Assembly (NCBI RefSeq): GCF_019039035.1
Contig: NZ_JAHNZT010000013.1
Coordinates: 144,456 to 208,455 of the forward strand
DNA length: 64,000 bases
Direction of reading: 5' to 3'
From: Citreicoccus inhibens
GTDB lineage: Bacteria > Myxococcota > Myxococcia > Myxococcales > Myxococcaceae
The position numbers and the translations under genes are program-made. How positions within the stretch are numbered: the stretch's first letter is position 1; each line of letters opens with the position of its first letter. The notes beneath the pieces were generated by a model. That model was given only the letters and a program-made list of their open reading frames with translations. It was not told the DNA's origin and searched no databases. Of this stretch, positions 23,084-30,597 are shown one piece after another.

Positions 23084-24967
23084 CTATTCGGACATCTGCC
23101 GCGCGAGCATGAGGAGCTTCTCCAGCAGGAGCGCGTTGCGCCCGCGCAGCAGCCGCAAGAGGAGGATCTTCAACACCGGCGCGAGGACGGTGAGCTGGCG
23201 CGCCTGGGAGAATCGCTCCTGCTGTCGCCTTGAGACGTGGTGCTCCTGGCCCCAGGAGTCCAGCGTGCTGCCCATGGACCTCACCACGGCGTTGGACTTC
23301 TTTCGCGTTTCCTTGTTCGGGAGCACACCGTCCCAGCCGGGTGGGACCATCTTGAGTGGCTTGGGCTTCCTTCCCTTTCCGCTCCAGGGCTGTTCTTTCT
23401 CATAGGACAGATCCCGGGTCGCGTCGGAGATGGGATCGTACCAGGGGAGCGAGGGGGGCAGGTCCGAGTCAATCTCATTCACCCGTCGATACTCGGTCAT
23501 CTCGCTGACGAGCAGGGGCGTGAGCTGGGCGATGACGTTGAACATGCCGTGTTTGATGAAGAGCTCGGTCACCGGCATGATCAGCTCCTTGAGCTTGCGC
23601 GTATGCCGGACGCTCGGGTCCGTATAGGTCGCCGCGGTGTTGTTCGACGAGAGCAGACGCCCGATGGAGCCCTCGTCGTCGTGCTGGAGCATCAGCACTC
23701 CGCTGGAGGCGTCGAAGATCATCGGGCACCCGAAGATGTCGTCGAAGGTCAGCGTCCCCTCCGCGATGCAGCACAGCGCATCGTAGTTGGACGTCCACAG
23801 CGGCATGGCGTGCCGGGGCTCGGTCAGGAACAGGATGGACAGCGCGGTCAGGCAGGCCTGATCGATGGTCAGTGTGACGTCCGCGATCCGGAAGGCGCGC
23901 GTGTTGAGCAGCTTCTTGACCTTCGCTCTGCGCAGACAGAGGGTGCCATTGAGCCCGGGCTGTCTGCGCAGGGCCGTGCCCACGTTGCCGTTGAGGAACG
24001 AGAGCAGGTAGGTCGCGAGCAGGACGTCTGGGTCGCCGTTGCAGAAGGGGGGCAGGCGGCGCATGAGCCGCAGCATCTGGTAGACCTCCTCGTAGGAGGC
24101 ATCCAGGATCTCCATGGCGTCGAGGTGGCCGGCGATGAACTTCGGCGTCGTGACAAGCAGGGTCCCGTTTTGGGTGTCATAGAAGCTCACCACGCGCGTG
24201 GCGCCTCCACCGTCACTGGACTTGTCATTGTGAAACCACACGCAGCTGGGGATCGTGCGGTCCGGCTCGGCGAGGAAGAGTTGGGTGAACGTGTGGTAGC
24301 TGGTTCCACCCCGGTTCACGTGGGAGAGGCCGGCGTTCTCCTGCAGGTTGGTCCAGAACATGCGCTTGCGGTACTGCGTCAGGAGGATGAGGGCATCCAC
24401 CCAACTGGTGAGGTCCCCGTGCCCGACGAACAACCGCTCCAGCGCGGTGCCCCCGCGAAACGCCGGTCGGTCGCCGCCGCCGCCCGTGGTCTGGAAGGAG
24501 CGCGTCACCGTGCCCGACAGCTTCCGGTGCATCGCACTGCGAGGCAGCCACCGGGCGACAGCCGTCGAGAAGGGCAAGGCCCCACCCCGCTCGAGTTCCG
24601 CCTGCCGGTCCACGCAGAGTCGGTAGAAGCCCGAGAAGGCCATGTGGGCATCGCCCGTGAGCAGTCGGAGTGCCTGCCGAAGCTCCGGAAAGTCCCTCAG
24701 GTTCATGAAGCCGGTGCTCAGGCCTCCCAGCAGGAAGTTGATGAAGGCCCCGTCCATCCGCGGCGGGGCTCGGATCCGACGCGCGGGACCAGGGTGGAGG
24801 AAGGCTTCAATCCGCTGGTCGTTGTCCTCCCCCTGGGTGCCCTCGATGGCGATGGCGAGGGCTGCGTGGTCTCGAGGGGCCAGATAGGAGAGGATGAGCT
24901 GCTGCACTTCGTATGGCAGCTTGAGGATGAGGTCGAACATGGGAGTCCGGGGAGGGGCGTGAATCAT
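23084..24967 (-). CDS. large protein with N-terminal F-box-like motif
   Basis: About 627 aa from ATG 24967 (or 618 aa from ATG 24940). Close to the N-terminus, LKLPYEVQQLILSYLAPRDHAALAIAI follows the F-box pattern LPxE(L/V)xxxILxYLxxxDxxxLxxV almost residue for residue; only the first part of this match is strong. The next 560 residues are not recognised. They are soluble, mixed alpha/beta, with a Lys/Arg-rich tail region and a Leu-rich helical end (LAPVLKILLLRLLRGRNALLLEKLLMLARQ). The gene is lower in G+C (about 60%) than its neighbours, suggesting horizontal origin. F-boxes in bacteria are best known in effectors that dock to eukaryotic SCF ubiquitin ligase; whether this protein is exported is unknown. 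Confidence 0.7.
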   Translation of the reverse strand: MIHAPPRTPMFDLILKLPYEVQQLILSYLAPRDHAALAIAIEGTQGEDNDQRIEAFLHPGPARRIRAPPRMDGAFINFLLGGLSTGFMNLRDFPELRQALRLLTGDAHMAFSGFYRLCVDRQAELERGGALPFSTAVARWLPRSAMHRKLSGTVTRSFQTTGGGGDRPAFRGGTALERLFVGHGDLTSWVDALILLTQYRKRMFWTNLQENAGLSHVNRGGTSYHTFTQLFLAEPDRTIPSCVWFHNDKSSDGGGATRVVSFYDTQNGTLLVTTPKFIAGHLDAMEILDASYEEVYQMLRLMRRLPPFCNGDPDVLLATYLLSFLNGNVGTALRRQPGLNGTLCLRRAKVKKLLNTRAFRIADVTLTIDQACLTALSILFLTEPRHAMPLWTSNYDALCCIAEGTLTFDDIFGCPMIFDASSGVLMLQHDDEGSIGRLLSSNNTAATYTDPSVRHTRKLKELIMPVTELFIKHGMFNVIAQLTPLLVSEMTEYRRVNEIDSDLPPSLPWYDPISDATRDLSYEKEQPWSGKGRKPKPLKMVPPGWDGVLPNKETRKKSNAVVRSMGSTLDSWGQEHHVSRRQQERFSQARQLTVLAPVLKILLLRLLRGRNALLLEKLLMLARQMSE

Positions 24968-25378
24968 ACCCTTTCGGTTTTTGATGTGTAGTGTTGACTT
25001 CCATGTTTGACAGAATGGGGCGTCTCCGCAAACGAGCGCCCGAGGCGAATCAGGGTCGAGTGTGCCGGCCTCCCGTGCCGACAGTAGACGCGACTGCTGA
25101 GCGTCTCCCTCCTCGCGAAGCGCTCCCCCGTCCCATGATTGCGGACGGGATTCGCACACCGCCGCAATGAGACGCGGCGAACCCATGGCCTGCGGTTTCC
25201 TGAACCGCCGCCCGTAGGTTCATGTCCGGATGAGTTGCGCTCGCCCTTTCCGCACTGCGCGGTGGACGCCGATTGAGTCTTGCTCAGGCCTCGGCATCCG
25301 ATGGACGAACTGGCTGTAACGAGGCGCGGCCTGTTCTGCGCCTCGCCGTATCTTGCCGCTACCCTTCAGGCGCAGTGC
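24968..25378. other. gene-free region upstream of F-box-like gene
   Basis: About 410 bp of comparatively A+T-rich sequence with no supported ORF. It contains a degenerate tRNA-Arg fragment at 25178-25211 and plus-strand TTGACT/TTGACA hexamers near 24993 and 25007 without clear -10 partners. The promoter of the F-box-like gene must lie here but I could not define it. Confidence 0.5.
25178..25211. repeat. degenerate copy of tRNA-Arg anticodon/T region (possible att remnant)
   Basis: This 34-nt stretch matches 26299-26332 inside tRNA-Arg(CCT) at 27 of 34 positions: CGAACC, 3 differing bases, GGCCTGCGGTTT, 4 differing bases, AACCGCCGC. The copies are in the same orientation, 1,121 bp apart. Similarity stops on both sides. 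A tRNA fragment in direct repeat is the usual footprint of an integrated element, but no integrase is present and the central bases differ. Confidence 0.5.
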
Positions 25379-25669
25379 TCAGGGGTCGCAGCGCTGGAGG
25401 CAGTTCAGGCTGATCCTCCCAGCATTGTAGACGGTGCCATCGGGCCGCTGGCAGTAGATGAACTGACCCACGCCTTGTCGCCCATTGGAGCAGGCGACGC
25501 ACTCCATCTCCGTGGAGGCTGTTTCGCCGGAAGGGCAGTAGGTCGCAGAGAGAGCGCTAGCGCCTGTTGCCTCCATTGTCGCAGAAGTCGTGGCTTCCGT
25601 ATCGATTCCCTGGCCACATCCTGCGAGGAGTCCGGCGGCTGCGAATGCGGTGAGAATGATTCGATGCAC
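25379..25669 (-). CDS. small Cys-containing lipoprotein
   Basis: A 96-aa protein with a lipoprotein signal (MHRIILTAFAAAGLLAGC). After a Thr/Ala/Ser-rich linker comes a small domain with five Cys (TYCPSGETASTEMECVACSNG, YCQRPDGTVYNAG, LNCLQRC), probably disulfide-stabilised. It is a short exported protein of unknown function; similar small Cys-patterned lipoproteins are frequent in myxobacteria. It follows a very short ORF ending 1 bp before it on the same strand. Confidence 0.6.
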   Translation of the reverse strand: MHRIILTAFAAAGLLAGCGQGIDTEATTSATMEATGASALSATYCPSGETASTEMECVACSNGRQGVGQFIYCQRPDGTVYNAGRISLNCLQRCDP

Positions 25670-25670
25670 G

Positions 25671-25919
25671 CTAAAGCCTTTGCGGATTGCAGGTGATTCT
25701 GCGGTTCATGAATAGCATAGGGGGAGTGAGGCGCAAGTCGGGCAGAGCCCTCGCCTCGAGAGGATTCGCGTGTGTGTATTCGTAGATGCTCGTGCGCAGT
25801 GGGATGAGATTGCCCTCGGACGTCACGACGTCAGCGCTCTCCTCGGGTCCACCCTCCGGCACGGTGCCACCACGGCGAATGATTAGCCCAACCACCATCG
25901 TTCCGATGATTGACTTCAT
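25671..25919 (-). CDS. possible small protein (82 aa), uncertain
   Basis: ATG 25919 is preceded at ideal spacing by a perfect AGGAGG, which is the main support. The N-terminus (MKSIIGTMVVGLII) looks like the beginning of a signal peptide or membrane anchor but turns into RRGGTVPEGGPEES too early, so a frameshifted signal peptide or a short membrane-tethered peptide are both possible. It overlaps no other gene and stops next to the small lipoprotein gene, suggesting co-transcription. No family recognised. Confidence 0.4.
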   Translation of the reverse strand: MKSIIGTMVVGLIIRRGGTVPEGGPEESADVVTSEGNLIPLRTSIYEYTHANPLEARALPDLRLTPPMLFMNRRITCNPQRL

Positions 25920-26233
25920 TGTGGCCTCCTTGCGTGTGCTGGGTAGGCTGATGGGTCGAGCGCGTCCACGACGCACCCCACGCCCGCTTCGAGTTCCGGA
26001 CGGGCAGCCTTCCTCCGTGGGGCGAGGCACGCGGGGCGCGCAAGGGCACAGCCTTACGAGCGTGTGGGACACTCGCCCAGCAGATTGTCGTGGACTCAGC
26101 AGTGCTGGGGGGGGCGGCAATTGGGAGAGCTGCTCACGGAACGCGTCGGCCGAGGTGGCCAACCGAGCAGCGGCTGGGTGGGGAATCGAGGCTCCCCCAC
26201 GTGGCCCCCACGAAGACTGCGCCGTTTCCGGCG
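25920..26233. other. gene-free region before tRNA-Arg terminator
   Basis: About 310 bp without a supported gene; the open frames here are Arg/Pro-rich and have no ribosome binding sites. It should contain the promoter of the small gene pair at 25379-25919, but I could not define it. Confidence 0.4.
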
Positions 26234-26271
26234 CCTGAACCTACTGGAGCAAAATCCCCAGTAGATTCAGG
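26234..26271 (-). terminator. stem-loop downstream of tRNA-Arg
   Basis: On the minus strand CCTGAATCTACTGG pairs with CCAGTAGGTTCAGG over 14 positions, with a single G.U wobble and a 10-nt loop. On the plus strand the same position is a C/A mismatch, so the minus strand is the functional RNA. It begins 12 nt after the tRNA 3' end. The T-run lies in the loop rather than after the stem, so it may be an RNA-processing or Rho-assisted terminator. Confidence 0.7.
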
Positions 26272-26282
26272 AGGTTGGCTAA

Positions 26283-26356
26283 CGGCCCCGACAGGAATCG
26301 AACCTGTGGCCTGCGGTTTAGGAAACCGCCGCTCTATCCAACTGAGCTACGGGACC
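26283..26356 (-). tRNA. tRNA-Arg (anticodon CCT)
   Basis: A 74-nt cloverleaf. The acceptor GGTCCCG pairs with CGGGGCC (one T.G). The D arm is GCTC/GAGC, the anticodon arm GCGGT-TTCCTAA-ACCGC reads AGG, and the T arm is ACAGG-TTCGATT-CCTGT. The discriminator is G and CCA is not encoded. It borders the accessory stretch to its left. Confidence 0.95.
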
Positions 26357-26589
26357 AACGAACTCGGTGCGGCTCGAGCGCGCGCAAGCTACGGCATGTG
26401 ACGGAGAAACGGAAGGTTCTCGTGCGGAGCCCCTGGGGATTGGGGCTCGTGGGGAACCCTGGAAACCTCGGGGCTCTTGGGGTGCGCTCCTCCGCCGCGC
26501 ACCCTGTCGGAGGATCAAGGGGCGGTCGGTGGTCTTCCGCCCAGTGTCTGTCTTTGCCGACAGGGCAGCGCGCCCTCTGCTCCCGACGT

Positions 26590-28056
26590 TCAGTGCCTGA
26601 GGTTGAACCGACTGATGACGGGGAAGTGGTCCGACGTCGTGGTTTTGTACGCAGGAATCTGCGGGTCCATTACCGTGGTGGAATTGGGTGTGTAGTCGGC
26701 CCACAGCTCATCGGTGACGAGCTGGTGGTCGATGAAGGTGCTGTGGCTGGCGGTGCTCGAGGTGCCGGCTTGGGACAGGGCCTGGGTCGTGAACGTATAG
26801 TGGCTCGGGTCGTCGAGGAACATGCGATACGGCGTGTCGTACGTCGGGCCGGCGATCGACATGTCCACGTCGTCATTCCAGTCACCGAGCACGATGACCC
26901 GCTGCGTGGGCAGGTTGGTATCGAGATAGCTCTTGAGCGCCTTGGCGGCGGTGAACCTGCGGGCGTAATTGTCCGAGCCGATATCGGCCTTCATATGTAC
27001 GATGATTGCCGTCACGTCCTCCGTGGAGGCGCCTTGTTTGATTCTCATGTCCACCCGCAGGGGAGGTTTCCCCGCGAAGTCAAAGCGGAACTCCGTGAGG
27101 ATGATGTCTGCTTGCAGCACTTGCACCACGCTTGACTTGTAGAGCACGCCCGGTTTCTGGTCGTCGGGCCCGTAGTGGTAGGTCCCAGATGACACGCGCG
27201 ACGCGTCGTCGGCGAGGAATCCGTCATAGCCTGGGAGCAGTGCTTTCAAGGCATTGAACTGGTTGGTGTCGACGATCTCCACCAGGCCCCAGAAGTCCAT
27301 GTCCGCGCGGGCAATGACTGTCTTCGCATTGGCCAACTGCAGCGCCTCGTCGGAGGGACCGTGGAGTTTGTCCCCAAACCACTCGATGTTCCAATTGGCC
27401 ACCGCCAGCGGGACGTTGGGGCCAAGGACCACCAGCTCCTTCGTTGCGTCGGACGTGACTCCATGGGCGTCTCGAACGCGGAAGGGAACCTCAAACGTGC
27501 CGCGAGCCTCGGTGCGACCAGACAGTACTCCGTCTGGGGAGAGCGAGATGCCGCTCGGGAGCGTGCCTTCCTCCATCAGAGTCCATTCCAGCGGAGGGCA
27601 CCCGCCGGTGGACCGGAGGGTGTATTTGTAATCGACCTGGGTTGTCACACTGGGCAGTGTGGCGTTGGAGATCTCAGGCAATGGCCAGACCTTCAACGCA
27701 TAGGTGTGAGTGTTCTCGTCGCCCGATGCGTCTCTCACGGTGACGGTGAGCGCGAAGTCACCGGCCTCCGTGCTGGTGCCCTTTAGTCGTCCATCGGCTG
27801 TGTAGAACGAGAAGCCGGGTGGTGCGTTCAGATAGTAGCGCAGCGGCGGCGCCCCACCCGACGCCGCGAAGACGGCCTCGTAGTCGAGGCCCAGCGTGGT
27901 CGAGGGGAGTTCGACATCCGGGAGTCGGAGGCCGCCATCGTAGGATCTCCGCCCGTCGGAGCACGCGGCCAGCAAGGTGAGGAGCGCGAAGACTCCCGCC
28001 GCTCGACTGAAGCGCCTGTCGTCAGGCCGCGGGGGGGCCCTGCGCTGTGACTGCAT
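26590..28056 (-). CDS. lipoprotein: Ig-like repeats plus endonuclease/exonuclease/phosphatase domain
   Basis: I start at ATG 28056, giving 488 aa with lipobox LAAC (Cys32); upstream in-frame ATGs would only lengthen the N-region. Two putative Ig/cadherin-like domains of the LPxGLxxxxDGxLxGxP type follow (about 50-130 and 135-220, e.g. LPSGISLSPDGVLSG). The C-terminal EEP domain has ANWNIEWFG, LVEIVD, IVHMKAD, VLGDWNDD and a final SDHFPV. These are the metal-binding and catalytic blocks of DNase I-like nucleases/phosphatases. It is anchored to the envelope. It may act as a surface nuclease or phosphodiesterase on nutrients; the substrate cannot be read. Confidence 0.82.
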   Translation of the reverse strand: MQSQRRAPPRPDDRRFSRAAGVFALLTLLAACSDGRRSYDGGLRLPDVELPSTTLGLDYEAVFAASGGAPPLRYYLNAPPGFSFYTADGRLKGTSTEAGDFALTVTVRDASGDENTHTYALKVWPLPEISNATLPSVTTQVDYKYTLRSTGGCPPLEWTLMEEGTLPSGISLSPDGVLSGRTEARGTFEVPFRVRDAHGVTSDATKELVVLGPNVPLAVANWNIEWFGDKLHGPSDEALQLANAKTVIARADMDFWGLVEIVDTNQFNALKALLPGYDGFLADDASRVSSGTYHYGPDDQKPGVLYKSSVVQVLQADIILTEFRFDFAGKPPLRVDMRIKQGASTEDVTAIIVHMKADIGSDNYARRFTAAKALKSYLDTNLPTQRVIVLGDWNDDVDMSIAGPTYDTPYRMFLDDPSHYTFTTQALSQAGTSSTASHSTFIDHQLVTDELWADYTPNSTTVMDPQIPAYKTTTSDHFPVISRFNLRH

Positions 28057-28357
28057 CCCCCGTGCGTGAGACAGCGGCACGTGGGGGCGACGCATGAGGG
28101 AATTGTCGAGGGGGTGTGGTCTACCTTGAGTCCTGCAAAGCATTTGTGTTCCCCGAAGCGAGTGGCCGCAGCCCGCGCCATGCGCAGCCGCGCATGGCGG
28201 GCGGTGCGTTGGTTTGCAGGCGCAGACTCCTGCAATCGCTGGGGGGAGGGCCTCACGCGCGGTTCACACTTTCTTCATGGTTTGCTCATGAATGCTCGTT
28301 TTGCCGCGATGCGGCTGGGGTGCTTCCAGCGGGGCAGCGGGGCTGGGTCTTCCGCGG

Positions 28358-29491
28358 TCAGCGGGATTGCGCACGAGGGGTGGAGGCAGGGGGGGATTCC
28401 TTCCCTGTCCTCAAGGCGCTTTCAACCCAGGCGCGCCAGGCGGAGACCTCGTCGCCGAAGTCCTGGCGGGACAGGGTGCGCAGCACATCGAGCGCGGGCT
28501 TGCGTTCGACCTGTTGCTTCGAGCCCGCCATTTCCAAGAGGAGGTCGCCGGTCTCCCGGAGGATCCGCTCGCGCGCCGAGGCGTCCTTATGGACGAGGGC
28601 CGAGAGCAACCCCGCCGCCTTGTTCCGATCGGTGATGAGGGGCCCTTGGAGTCCGCGCAGCACCTTCTCGAGGGGCACCAGCGGACGGTCCGCTTTCTCT
28701 TGCAGCTCCCAAAGGACTCGCATCGCCGCGTTGCGCGGGGCTTCGTGGGGATCGCTCATCGCGGGCACCAGTGCATCGACCACGGACTCCCGCGTGATGC
28801 CATAGGCCAGCAGGAATGCGGCTGCCTCGCGCCGGGTCGGGTCCGCGTCCGTGTGCAGCATCTGGACGAGCGCCGTGAAGTGTTGCGGCACTCCCGCCAG
28901 AAAGGGCTCTTCCAGCTTCATCAGCTCCGGGTGCCCAGGGCCGTAGAAGCAGTGGAAGGCTCGACAGGGTTCCGTGACGTCGGATGAGATGGTGCCTGCA
29001 TTGACGAGCTGCCACATGCGCGTCGTGTAGGCCGTCCATGCCGCGAGCAGTCCTGCGGGCTCGGCCACCGAGCCGGTGGGGGCTGGATCATATTGAAGTC
29101 TCCACGCGTCCTCGGGGTCCACCACGTCCACGGTGACTCGCAGCGTCCGGTCCTTCTGGTAGGCGGTGACCGAGTTGCGGACCATCGCGAAGCCATACTG
29201 CGCCAACAGGTGTTCCTTCCCCCTCGCCAAGGTCTGGATGAACGCGTCGCCGTCCTTCGACGCCATGTCCAGCAGGGTACCCTCGGCGGGAACCCCAGCG
29301 AGGTAGGGCGCCAGCAGGTCCGCCTTGGGATGGCGCCGCGACCCGAACACTTCGATGCCGTCGAAGCGATACGTCGTCGGCGAGAGGGGCGGCGGGGCCT
29401 CGATGGGGGAGGGCGGGGGCGTCTGCTCCCTGTGACTCACGCAACCACTGAGCATCAGCAGGGACAGGATGCAACCCAGGAGTCTTGGCAT
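28358..29491 (-). CDS. lipoprotein with HEAT-like helical repeats
   Basis: A 377-aa protein from ATG 29491, with signal MPRLLGCILSLLMLSGC and lipobox Cys17. After a Pro-rich linker, a mixed region carries YRFDGIEVFGSRRHPKADLLAPYL and repeated-sounding strands (about 40-150). The C-terminal half is made of paired helices such as RREAAAFLLAYG and EAPRNAAMRVLWELQEKA, the HEAT-repeat pattern used for protein contacts. Function unknown. About 300 bp (28057-28357) separate it from the next gene downstream on the same strand; I see no gene there. Confidence 0.7.
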   Translation of the reverse strand: MPRLLGCILSLLMLSGCVSHREQTPPPSPIEAPPPLSPTTYRFDGIEVFGSRRHPKADLLAPYLAGVPAEGTLLDMASKDGDAFIQTLARGKEHLLAQYGFAMVRNSVTAYQKDRTLRVTVDVVDPEDAWRLQYDPAPTGSVAEPAGLLAAWTAYTTRMWQLVNAGTISSDVTEPCRAFHCFYGPGHPELMKLEEPFLAGVPQHFTALVQMLHTDADPTRREAAAFLLAYGITRESVVDALVPAMSDPHEAPRNAAMRVLWELQEKADRPLVPLEKVLRGLQGPLITDRNKAAGLLSALVHKDASARERILRETGDLLLEMAGSKQQVERKPALDVLRTLSRQDFGDEVSAWRAWVESALRTGKESPPASTPRAQSR

Positions 29492-29597
29492 TGCGTCACG
29501 AAACCATTCCTGCGTGAACCGACGCAATCCTGTGCCCGACGGCGCGGGGATGGCTGGCCAAGAGCCAGGGGCCCGCGCCGTGGTTGGAGGCCGTGAC

Positions 29598-30371
29598 TCA
29601 AACGATGGTGGGAGTGATGCCGCCGTCGACACGAATTGCCGCGCCGTTCGTGGCGGCGGAGAGGGGGCTTGCCACATAGGCCACCATCGCCGCGACCTCT
29701 TCGGGCTCAATCATTCGTTGGATCAGCGAAGTGGGCCGCTCCTTGGCGAAGTAGGACCGCTCGAGCTCAGCCTCGGGCGCGTTCGGGTTCTCCGCCACGC
29801 TCTTGAGGAACGCGACGATTCCCTCGGACCGGGTGGTGCCGGGCATGACGGAGTTGACCGTCACCCGCGTGCCCTTCGTGGCCGCCGCAAGGCCGCGGGA
29901 GATCGCGAGCTGCGCTGTCTTGGTCATGCCGTAGTGAATCATGTCGGGGGGCACGATGACCGCGGAGTCGCTGGCGATGAAGATGATGCGGCCCCAGTTG
30001 CGCTGAATCATGCCGGGGAAGTACTCGCGAGCGAGTCGTGCACCGGAGAGGACATTCACCTCGAAGAACCGCCGCCAATCGTCGTCGGTGATCTCGGTGA
30101 AGGGCTTGGACTCGTAGATGCCGAGGTTGTTGACGAGGATGTCGATCGCGGGAACTGCGGCGAGCAGCGCGGCCGCGCCGGTGGCGGTCGATGGATCCGC
30201 GAGCACCCCGCGTGCTCCAATCTGTGCCGCGGCGGCGTCGAGCTTCTTCTGATTCCGGCCGCAGATCACCACCTGGGAGCCCTCGGCAACCAGCCGCTGC
30301 GCGATCGCGAGGCCGATTCCCGCGGTGGCGCCGGTGACGAGCGCCGTCTTCCCTTTGAGTTGCAGGTCCAT
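29598..30371 (-). CDS. short-chain dehydrogenase/reductase
   Basis: A 257-aa classical SDR from ATG 30371, with an excellent AGGAGG site. The cofactor motif is TGATAGIG and the NNLG motif sits at about 88 (LVNNLG in place of the usual NNAG). The catalytic Ser lies in IIFIASDSA and the YxxxK pair in IHYGMTKTAQ. The end is GAAIRVDGGITPTIV. An Arg-containing GRNQKK after the second strand suggests NADP(H). The substrate cannot be inferred. It is divergent from the Tiki-like lipoprotein gene across about 230 bp. Confidence 0.88.
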   Translation of the reverse strand: MDLQLKGKTALVTGATAGIGLAIAQRLVAEGSQVVICGRNQKKLDAAAAQIGARGVLADPSTATGAAALLAAVPAIDILVNNLGIYESKPFTEITDDDWRRFFEVNVLSGARLAREYFPGMIQRNWGRIIFIASDSAVIVPPDMIHYGMTKTAQLAISRGLAAATKGTRVTVNSVMPGTTRSEGIVAFLKSVAENPNAPEAELERSYFAKERPTSLIQRMIEPEEVAAMVAYVASPLSAATNGAAIRVDGGITPTIV

Positions 30372-30597
30372 GTCCTTGCCTCCTGAGTGCGGTCCTGCCG
30401 CGTACACCAGGTTGCCCCTGGGCCACGAGGCCTTCGTCGGAGGCTGCGTTGACTCGGGAACCTCGCGGCGTCTGGCTTCCGGGGCCTGAAACTCGAAATC
30501 CACGGGACTCCAGTCCATGCGTGCTCGCCTGAGTGTCGTGCTTGGCACTAGACTCATCGGGCGCCGTGTGGCCGTGCGCGAGCGCCTCGGAGGAATC

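Noticed and set aside
25212..26298. Complete integrative element between the tRNA-Arg repeat copies
   Set aside because: No integrase or mobility gene, and the central bases of the two copies differ; at most a remnant.
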